A DNA stretch of 5,650 bases from an uncultured Arcobacter sp. (GTDB taxonomy: Bacteria; Campylobacterota; Campylobacteria; Campylobacterales; Arcobacteraceae). The number at the start of each line of letters is the position of its first letter. Positions within the stretch are counted from its first letter, which is position 1. Both the position numbers and the translations under genes were made by a program. The stretch spans positions 1 through 5,650 of the forward strand of contig CAJXWI010000199.1 of the NCBI GenBank assembly GCA_913062735.1, written 5' to 3'. The notes under the pieces are model-generated. The model saw nothing but the letters and a program-made list of their open reading frames with translations. It was not told the origin of the DNA and ran no database searches. Shown piece after piece: positions 1 to 5,062 of this stretch.

Positions 1-990
1 AATCCCACATACAATCCCTCCAAAACCAATAATAATCCCAAGCCGTAAAAATATTGCTTTGATTTCTTTAGAAGAGGTTCCCATTGATAAAAGTAGGGCT
101 ATTTCTTTTCTTCTGCTCATTACTGTCATTAATAAAGAAGAAATGATATTAAGAGCAGCTACTAGTATAATAAGTAATAAAACAATAAATAAGGCTTTTT
201 TCTCCATTTGCATAGCAGCAAAAAAGTTACCATTTTGCTGCCACCAGCCAATAATTCCAACAGAAGTACCATCAAGCTCTTTTTGTATACGTTTGATATC
301 AACAAAAGCATCTTTAGAATAAATATGAATGCCATCATAAACATTTTTATCTTTTCTTAGAATAGTTTGTAGGCTTTCTATCGTTGTGTACATATAAGAC
401 TTGTCATAAGCATTTAAACCTGATTTAAAACTGGCCTTGTATTTAAAACGTTTCATTTTAGGAAGCATGGAAAATCCACTTGGATTTAACGAAGTGAAAT
501 ACACAGTTGCTTTATTGCCTTCAAATAAAAGCAAAGAATCAGAAATTCCAGCGCCTGTGATAATTTCATACTTATTAAGCTCAATGCCTGCTACTGCTTT
601 TTTAAAAATAGAGTTAATTCTTGCTTCTTTTTCTTTTATTACGCCAAATAACAAAGAGCCTGACATTTCTTGGCCATTTTGTATCATTGTTTGTGCCGAT
701 AAATAAGGTGAAAAAATTAATTCTGGAAATTTTTGCTCTAAAGAAGTTAAAAGTTTTTGATTAACAGCAGTGTCGTATTTTGGATAAATAGATAAAGGAT
801 AATTCATAGTGAAAAGTTTTGATTCAAAATCTTTAATCGTACCATTCATAATGGCCATAGTAATAATTAAAACCATAATTCCAATACTTACCCCAATAAA
901 CGCCAAAATGGCACTTATTGAGATGAAAGGATTTTTTTTATCAAAACGAAGGTATTTTTTGACAATGAAGTTTATGAGTTTTGTATTCAT
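1..990 (-). CDS. LolC/LolE-family (LolF-like) lipoprotein-releasing ABC transporter permease, C-terminus cut by window edge
   Basis: An unbroken frame runs from ATG at 990 to the left edge, giving 330 residues without a stop; the usual length is about 400. Residues about 24-48 form a first membrane helix. Residues about 50-262 form a large extracytoplasmic domain (EIITGAGISDSLLLFEGNKA near 142-161). A second helix spans about 266-290. It is followed by the cytoplasmic coupling segment MSRRKEIALLLSMGTSSKEI (291-310), which matches the LolC/LolE/FtsX-type signature, and then the start of a third helix. Family knowledge: with the ATPase LolD, such permeases extract lipoproteins from the inner membrane and hand them to LolA. 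Campylobacterota are reported to have a single hybrid permease (LolF), so I do not choose between lolC and lolE. The ATG follows the secA TAA with no gap (TAAATG), and only a weak purine-rich SD lies inside the last secA codons. This suggests co-transcription and translational coupling. The last one or two helices are outside the window. A different MacB/FtsX-type substrate is possible but less likely given lolA nearby. Confidence 0.88.
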   Translation of the reverse strand, partial: MNTKLINFIVKKYLRFDKKNPFISISAILAFIGVSIGIMVLIITMAIMNGTIKDFESKLFTMNYPLSIYPKYDTAVNQKLLTSLEQKFPELIFSPYLSAQTMIQNGQEMSGSLLFGVIKEKEARINSIFKKAVAGIELNKYEIITGAGISDSLLLFEGNKATVYFTSLNPSGFSMLPKMKRFKYKASFKSGLNAYDKSYMYTTIESLQTILRKDKNVYDGIHIYSKDAFVDIKRIQKELDGTSVGIIGWWQQNGNFFAAMQMEKKALFIVLLLIILVAALNIISSLLMTVMSRRKEIALLLSMGTSSKEIKAIFLRLGIIIGFGGIVCGI

Positions 991-3588
991 TTAATCTCTT
1001 GCAGCTAAACCTTTTTTAGGTCCGCTTTTACCACAACATTGTTTGTATTTTTTACCTGAACCACAAGGACAAGGTTCATTTCTAGCAATTTTTTTCTCTA
1101 TTAGAAGCTCTTCATCAAAATTAGTTGAAATGTTTTCTTGTGATTCACTCATTTCTTCTTTTAATTTATTCAAAGCTTCATCTTCTTTTGCTTGAAGTTG
1201 TACGGTAAATAAAACTTTAATAATTTCATTTTTAATAGAAGCAATTAAGTCAAGGAACATATTATATGACTCTTTTTTATATTCAACTAAAGGATCTTTT
1301 TGATTATATCCTCTAAGTCCTATTCCTGTTTTTAACGTATCCATTGAGTATAAATGTTCTCTCCATGCATTATCAAGAATTTGTAAGTATAATATTCTCT
1401 CAATTTCACTTTTTTGTTCAACAGAAGCCATTCCCATTTTTTCTTCATACACTTCTTTAATGATTTTTGAAAGTTTATCTTCTAAGTTTTCATAAGAATC
1501 TTCTTTAATATCTTCTTTTGTAACAATTAAATGCAGTTCTTCTTGTAATTTTGTTATTACATAATCAAAATTAAAATCTTCTGCTGGCATACCTTCTATG
1601 ATTTCCGCATTTGCTAATAAAGATGTGATGTATTCTAATCTGTTTTCATCCAGTTTTGCTTCAATAGCAAAATCAGGGTTTAATAAATCATTTCTAAAAG
1701 CATAAATTACTTTTCTTTGTTGATTGGCAACATCATCGTACTCAAGTAAATGTTTTCTACTCTCAAAGTGCATTGTTTCCACTTTTTTCTGTGCATTTTC
1801 AACGGCACGTGTAACCATACCTGATTCAATGTGCTCACCTTCTTCAATTCCAAGTCTCTCCATAATACCTTTGATTTTTTCAGATCCAAAAATACGAAGT
1901 AAATTATCATCTAATGATAAGAAAAATTGAGTCTCTCCAATATCTCCTTGTCGTCCAGCTCTTCCTCTTAATTGATTATCAATTCGTCTGGATTCATGAC
2001 GTTCTGTTCCAATAATAGCTAAACCCCCAAGATCTAAAATCTCTTGTGACAATTTAATATCTACTCCACGTCCAGCCATATTAGTAGCAATGGTAACGGC
2101 TGCTTTAAGACCTGCATCTTCAACAATCTTTCCTTCTTTTTCATGCTGTTTCGCATTTAAAACAGTATGAGGAACTTTTGCTGCTTTTAGAAGTTCATGT
2201 AAGTGCTCAGATTTTTCAATAGAACCTGTACCTACAAGAACTGGTTGACCTTTTTTATTGTATTCTTGGATTTTTTTACAAACCGCTTCGAATTTTTCTT
2301 TTTCACTTTTAAAAATCAAGTCATTTCTATCATCTCTAGTAACTGGTAAATTCGTAGGAATAGATACAACATCTAAACTGTAAATTTCAGCAAACTCAGT
2401 TGCTTCTGTTTGTGCTGTTCCTGTCATACCTGCTAATTTGTCATACATTCTAAAATAATTTTGGAAAGTAATATCAGCTAAGGTTTGAGATTCATCTTGA
2501 ATAGAAACATTTTCTTTAGCTTCCAATGCTTGATGAAGACCATCTGAAAATCTTCTACCTTCACTTAATCTTCCAGTAAATTCATCAACAATAACAACTT
2601 CATTGTCATTTACAACATAATCAACATCAATTTCAAAGATATAGTTTGCTTTTAGCGCTTGATCTAAGTGATGTGAATATTTAGCGTTATCAAGTGAATA
2701 TAAATTATCTACTTCAAAAAGTTTTTCTGCTTTTTCAATTCCATCATCTGTAATTAAAATGGCCTTGTTTTTTTCATCAACAATAAAATCTTTTGTATGT
2801 ATTACTTTTTCATCCGCACTCTTAGGCTCAATAATCTCACCTTGCTCTAAACTAAGCGCTATTTTATTCGCTTGAGAATAATCAATACCTTTTTGATTCG
2901 TAGGTCCAGAAATAATTAGAGGTGTTCTTGCTTCATCAATTAAAATAGAATCCACTTCATCAATAATTACAAAACTGTGCTCTCGTTGAACTTTTTCTTC
3001 AATGTCTAGAGTCATGTTAGAACGTAAATAATCAAAACCAAACTCATTGTTTGTTCCATACGTAATATCACAGTTATATTCTTCTTTTCTTGCTAATTCG
3101 TCTCTGATATCAGCAGTAATAGTTCCAATAGTAAAACCTAAGAAATTATATAAAGGTGCTAATTCTTTTGCATCTCTTGATGCAAGATAATCATTTACAG
3201 TAACAACATGAACACCTTTTTTAGTAATAGCATTTAAAACAACAGCTAAAGTAGCAACTAATGTTTTACCTTCACCTGTTTTCATTTCAGCTATTCTTCC
3301 ATCATTAAGAACCAAACCACCAACTATTTGTACATCATGATGTCTCATTTGAAGCGTTCTTATACTAGCTTCTCTTGTAATTGCAAAGGTATCGTATATT
3401 ACGTCATCTAATGTTTTATTGTTTTCTAAAACATCATTTTTAATATTTTCAAACTCTTTTTGTAATTCATCATCACTTAGTTTTTTATATTTTTCTTCCA
3501 AAGCATTTATGTGTGCTACTTTTTTAAGATATTTTTTTACTTCTTTGTCATTTTTTGTACCAAAAATTTTTGAGAAAATATTTAACAT
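991..3588 (-). CDS. secA: SecA, preprotein translocase motor ATPase
   Basis: This is a complete 865-residue SecA, slightly shorter than the 901 of E. coli. SecA couples ATP hydrolysis to pushing unfolded preproteins through SecYEG at the inner membrane. Visible motifs: Walker [10 protein letters not shown] at 102-110 (Lys108); Walker B DEVD at 210-213; the preprotein cross-linking domain at about 222-370; MTGTAQTE at 388-395 at the return to the motor core; motif [12 protein letters not shown] at 501-511; and the arginine-finger motif [11 protein letters not shown] at 539-549. The helical scaffold follows from about 612, including the two-helix-finger region around 730-756 ([19 protein letters not shown]). 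The C-terminal zinc and SecB-type motif is [13 protein letters not shown], with Cys840, 842, 851 and 852. It uses Cys-Cys where E. coli has Cys-His, and a basic 13-residue tail follows. The start is supported by an AAGGA Shine-Dalgarno (3602-3598) 9 nt upstream of ATG. The promoter lies in the lolA-secA gap. The gene probably forms an operon with the downstream permease. Confidence 0.99.
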   Translation of the reverse strand: MLNIFSKIFGTKNDKEVKKYLKKVAHINALEEKYKKLSDDELQKEFENIKNDVLENNKTLDDVIYDTFAITREASIRTLQMRHHDVQIVGGLVLNDGRIAEMKTGEGKTLVATLAVVLNAITKKGVHVVTVNDYLASRDAKELAPLYNFLGFTIGTITADIRDELARKEEYNCDITYGTNNEFGFDYLRSNMTLDIEEKVQREHSFVIIDEVDSILIDEARTPLIISGPTNQKGIDYSQANKIALSLEQGEIIEPKSADEKVIHTKDFIVDEKNKAILITDDGIEKAEKLFEVDNLYSLDNAKYSHHLDQALKANYIFEIDVDYVVNDNEVVIVDEFTGRLSEGRRFSDGLHQALEAKENVSIQDESQTLADITFQNYFRMYDKLAGMTGTAQTEATEFAEIYSLDVVSIPTNLPVTRDDRNDLIFKSEKEKFEAVCKKIQEYNKKGQPVLVGTGSIEKSEHLHELLKAAKVPHTVLNAKQHEKEGKIVEDAGLKAAVTIATNMAGRGVDIKLSQEILDLGGLAIIGTERHESRRIDNQLRGRAGRQGDIGETQFFLSLDDNLLRIFGSEKIKGIMERLGIEEGEHIESGMVTRAVENAQKKVETMHFESRKHLLEYDDVANQQRKVIYAFRNDLLNPDFAIEAKLDENRLEYITSLLANAEIIEGMPAEDFNFDYVITKLQEELHLIVTKEDIKEDSYENLEDKLSKIIKEVYEEKMGMASVEQKSEIERILYLQILDNAWREHLYSMDTLKTGIGLRGYNQKDPLVEYKKESYNMFLDLIASIKNEIIKVLFTVQLQAKEDEALNKLKEEMSESQENISTNFDEELLIEKKIARNEPCPCGSGKKYKQCCGKSGPKKGLAARD

Positions 3589-3604
3589 AAAATTAATTCC
3601 TTTT

Positions 3605-3613
3605 TGTTATAAT
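3605..3613 (+). promoter_or_regulatory. Predicted extended -10 promoter of lolA
   Basis: The plus strand reads TGTTATAAT, a TGn extension followed by a perfect TATAAT (3608-3613), after a run of T. The expected start is near 3620, leaving a leader of about 26 nt with an AAGG Shine-Dalgarno at 3635-3638. This fits the extended -10, weak -35 architecture known for Campylobacter and relatives. The box faces the secA -10 box across 7 bp. Confidence 0.62.
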
Positions 3614-3626
3614 CGCAGAGATTATA
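3608..3626. repeat. Perfect inverted repeat that contains both divergent -10 boxes
   Basis: The arms TATAATC (3608-3614) and GATTATA (3620-3626) are exact reverse complements around a 5-bp spacer GCAGA. Each arm contains one of the two -10 boxes, and each predicted start falls in or beside the other arm. The geometry makes simultaneous occupation by two RNA polymerases unlikely. The symmetry could also be an operator half-site pair, but I recognise no regulator motif in it. Confidence 0.6.
3621..3626 (-). promoter_or_regulatory. Predicted -10 box of the secA-permease operon promoter
   Basis: On the minus strand the sequence is GCTATATAATCTCTGCG, which contains a perfect TATAAT. Start of transcription is expected about 7 nt downstream, near 3614, giving a leader of about 26 nt before the secA ATG with the AAGGA box inside it. 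No good -35 is visible, which is normal for Campylobacterota sigma-70 promoters. It is the only strong box in the short gap before secA. Inferred from sequence only. Confidence 0.6.
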
Positions 3627-3645
3627 TAGCAAAAAAGGTTAAAAT

Positions 3646-4173
3646 ATGTTTTATAAAGTACTTATTATCAATGTTTTTGTAATTATTAGCTCATTACAGG
3701 CCCTAGAATTTAAAAATTTGAAATCAATTCAAGCGGATTTTAAACAAACGATTATAAATAATGCAGATCAGCAAATACAATACAGCGGAAAACTTTTCAT
3801 AAAAGAGCCTTCAAAAATTCTTTGGAAGTACGAAGAACCCATCATTAAGAATGTTTTTTTAATTAATACCATGGTTATTATTGATGAACCAGAATTAGAA
3901 CAAGCTGTTTTTACTACGCTTAATTCAGAAGTAAATTTATTAGCACTTTTAAAAAGTGCCAAAAAAATCTCAAATGAAAAATATGAAGCAGTAATAAATG
4001 ATGTTAAATACACTTTTTTAATAAAAAATAATAAAATTGATAAAATCTTGTATAAAGATGAATTAGACAATAAAGTAAGCATTGAATTGTTTAATTCTGT
4101 ATACAATGAAGTAATAAATGAAAGTATTTTTAAATTCATTGCTCCTTCTACCTACGATATTATTAGAAAATAA
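3646..4173 (+). CDS. lolA: LolA, periplasmic outer-membrane lipoprotein carrier
   Basis: The product has 175 residues. Residues 1-19 form a Sec signal peptide: a Lys at position 4, a hydrophobic core IINVFVIISS, and a probable cut after LQA (A19). The mature part shows the LolA pattern: a helix LKSIQADFKQTI (25-36), the strand-rich GKLFIKEPSKILWKYEEP (48-65) with the conserved Lys-Pro and aromatic/Trp positions, and EQAVFTTL (85-92), which lines up with the EQA segment of E. coli LolA. Family role: LolA binds the acyl chains of lipoproteins released by the inner-membrane Lol ABC transporter and carries them to the outer membrane. Its neighbours agree with this: secA diverges from it, and the permease candidate lies behind secA. 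Start choice: AAGG at 3635-3638 lies 7 nt before ATG, and the signal peptide begins directly after it. The C-terminal extension seen in E. coli LolA looks short or absent. No terminator follows; rnpB starts 23 bp later. Confidence 0.93.
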   Translation: MFYKVLIINVFVIISSLQALEFKNLKSIQADFKQTIINNADQQIQYSGKLFIKEPSKILWKYEEPIIKNVFLINTMVIIDEPELEQAVFTTLNSEVNLLALLKSAKKISNEKYEAVINDVKYTFLIKNNKIDKILYKDELDNKVSIELFNSVYNEVINESIFKFIAPSTYDIIRK

Positions 4174-4181
4174 GTTAATTT

Positions 4182-4190
4182 TGTTATACT
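4182..4190 (+). promoter_or_regulatory. Predicted extended -10 promoter of rnpB
   Basis: The 23-bp gap after the lolA stop contains TGTTATACT: TGn at 4182-4184 and TATACT at 4185-4190. Seven to nine nt downstream, at 4197-4199, lies the first strand of the rnpB P1 helix, so the predicted transcript start coincides with the RNA 5' end and little or no 5' trimming would be needed. The upstream -35 zone is inside the last lolA codons and matches no consensus. Confidence 0.65.
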
Positions 4191-4196
4191 TCGTTT

Positions 4197-4523
4197 TTAG
4201 GTAGGGCAGATAATAGCTTGATTAGCTTCAAGAGGAAAGTCCGGGCTGCAGTGAAGTATGGTTCCATTTAAAGAATGGCTGGGGTAACCCAAGGGACAGT
4301 GCAACAGAAAGTAAACCGCCAAGATTTATCTTGGTAAGGGTGAAACGGTGGGGTAAGAGCCCACCAATGTTTTAAGCAATTTTAACAGTTATGTAAACCC
4401 AACCAGCAGCAAGAAGAGATGGTATTTAACTTCACGTTATATGCTCTTCGCAAGATTGTTTAAGTAATTTAACAACTAGACAAATTATTATCCACGACAA
4501 AACGCGGCTTACGCCCTACCTAA
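4197..4523 (+). ncRNA. rnpB: RNase P RNA, bacterial class A
   Basis: This is the catalytic RNA subunit of ribonuclease P, which removes 5' leaders from pre-tRNA with the RnpA protein. Recognised conserved blocks: GAGGAAAGTCCGGGCT (4232-4247, CR-I); GCAACAGAAAGTAAACCGCC (4301-4320); GGTAAGGGTGAAACGGT (4333-4349); GGTAAGAGCCCACC; and AGACAAAT (4478-4485) through CCACGACAAAACGCGGCTTA (CR-V, 4492-4511). The ends form a perfect 11-bp P1 helix, 4197-4207 with 4513-4523. Other stems: P3, shortened to 5 bp with a 6-nt loop (4217-4232); CCAAGA/TCTTGG (4319-4334); GGTGGG/CCCACC; a P15-region hairpin GAAGAG/CTCTTC (4413-4418, 4444-4449); and P18 TTGTT/AACAA (4456-4475) capped by a GTAA tetraloop. The length of about 327 nt is short for class A but usual for reduced P3 and P12 arms. 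Odd points: no GGU is seen on the 3' side of the P15 loop, and one P4 position is G opposite G. The exact ends may shift by about 2 nt. Confidence 0.96.
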
Positions 4524-4617
4524 TCAATATCTCCTCATTTTTCAATCCAATTTTAAAAAATATAAATATTCCTAATCGGTTAATAACACCTTTCAATAAT
4601 AAATCATTGTTTTTAAG

Positions 4618-4649
4618 AGCTCATACAAAGTGACCTTTGCGCTTTTTTT
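4618..4649 (+). terminator. Possible intrinsic terminator downstream of rnpB
   Basis: CAAAG (4626-4630) and CTTTG (4635-4639) pair around TGAC. AGC (4618-4620) can add to the base with GCT (4641-4643). A run of seven T follows at 4643-4649. The position, about 95 nt beyond the rnpB P1 helix, would imply a 3' trailer to be removed. The stem is short and only modestly GC-rich, and the T-run also forms part of the next hairpin, so this is tentative. It is the best terminator-like candidate between rnpB and the facing gene. Confidence 0.35.
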
Positions 4650-4672
4650 CTTCTTTTATTGAAAAGAAGAAA
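4647..4672. repeat. Perfect 11-bp inverted repeat with 4-nt loop
   Basis: TTTCTTCTTTT (4647-4657) and AAAAGAAGAAA (4662-4672) are exact reverse complements around ATTG. With bulges the stem can continue outward to GC (4641-4642) and GC (4680-4681). No T-run follows on either side as expected for a terminator. It stands at the left of the hairpin-rich block and may belong to the same element. Confidence 0.7.
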
Positions 4673-4683
4673 CAAGAAAGCAA

Positions 4684-4842
4684 CTGACAAGTTGATAAAG
4701 CCCTTCGGGTGCCTAAATATTTTTATTGTTTAGCTAGGATATGAAACTCTCTACAATGTGCTAAAGAGCACATTGCTTACGCTCACACAGTTTTCACCTT
4801 TTTTCGCTAAAAAATAGAAATATTTAGCTTTATCAAAGTCAG
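4684..4842. repeat. Long imperfect inverted repeat with nested hairpins (MITE-like or structured RNA element)
   Basis: From outside inward: CTGAC (4684-4688) pairs with GTCAG (4838-4842). TTGATAAAGC (4692-4701) pairs perfectly with GCTTTATCAA (4827-4836). A 21-nt arm at 4714-4734 pairs with 4806-4826 at 19 positions, plus one position that is T:G (a U:G wobble in a plus-strand RNA) and one G:A mismatch. On the left side a 12-nt insertion (4702-4713) separates the outer and inner arms and can form a small CCC-TTC-GGG hairpin; on the right the arms are contiguous. The centre carries the 4754-4775 hairpin. No protein frame spans it and no transposase is near. I do not recognise the family. A dispersed non-autonomous repeat or a branched non-coding RNA are both possible. 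Confidence 0.6.
4754..4775. repeat. Perfect 9-bp inverted repeat with 4-nt loop at the centre of the element
   Basis: CAATGTGCT (4754-4762) and AGCACATTG (4767-4775) are exact reverse complements around AAAG. It sits at the inner end of the long inverted repeat and would form the apical arm of a folded transcript. AAACT (4744-4748) and AGTTT (4789-4793) can add a further flanking stem. No U-tract follows on either strand, so it does not look like an intrinsic terminator. Confidence 0.7.
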
Positions 4843-5062
4843 GGGAAGAGCCGTTGGGAATGTGGTTTTATATTGGAAAAGAAGATAAAGTAGCTTTAAT
4901 GTACTCATATATCTTAATGACGACTGACACTTTTTCTTAATATAGTAAAATTCATTCTTCTAATTATTATTGATTACTGTTATTTCTCATTAGTAAGAGA
5001 TATATAATCTCAAATTAAAAGTGGATTTTCTACCCCTTGGGTGTAATTTTTTCCATTTGTTT

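Larger units (their letters stand above)
4524..5062. other. 539-bp intergenic region without a convincing gene
   Basis: The region lies between rnpB and the converging unknown gene. Positions 4524-4610 are plain AT-rich sequence in which I see nothing. Positions 4618-4649 hold a possible terminator. Positions 4626-4842 form a hairpin-rich block, listed separately. Positions 4843-5062 are again mostly AT-rich, with a 26-codon open frame at 4860-4940 of doubtful meaning, a small hairpin GAGAT/ATCTC at 4997-5011, and a weak ACCC/GGGT hairpin at 5032-5042 followed by six T from 5047. No tRNA, transposase or copy of the rnpB 3' end (which would suggest an attachment site) is visible. Confidence 0.75.

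Noticed and set aside
59..706. Plus-strand open frames at 59-322 and 437-706, and a minus frame at 162-344
   Set aside because: They lie over the permease, whose own frame is open for 330 codons with clear family features; these are shadows.
1707..1930. Open frames on both strands inside secA, and others at 809-994, 3419-3682 and 3768-4139
   Set aside because: All overlap well-supported secA, permease or lolA frames, have no ribosome site, and show no protein family features.
4626..4842. CRISPR array or tRNA genes in the hairpin block
   Set aside because: There are no regularly spaced direct repeats, and no T-loop (GGTTCGA-type) or cloverleaf pattern; the repeats are inverted and of unequal length.
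4614..4875. Minus-strand frame through the hairpin-rich block that reads plausibly in pieces (for example DFDKAKYFYFLAKKGENC)
   Set aside because: It is broken by several in-frame stops (TAG and TAA near the middle) and has no start with a ribosome site. The hairpins impose strand symmetry that can mimic coding. A decayed gene is not excluded.
5001..5011. TATAAT at 5003-5008 (plus), sharing TATATAATCTC with the minus-strand secA promoter region
   Set aside because: The flanks are simple AT-rich sequence, no gene lies downstream in that direction, and an 11-nt match is likely by chance here. Antisense transcription into the unknown gene is possible but unsupported.
5032..5052. ACCC/GGGT hairpin followed by six T as a terminator (plus strand)
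   Set aside because: The stem is only 4 bp with a 3-nt loop, and it lies 5 nt from the T-run; too weak to list as a terminator.
4513..5062. rnpB 3' end as an integration (att) site
   Set aside because: I found no second copy of the P1 3' strand or neighbouring sequence downstream, and no integrase in the window.
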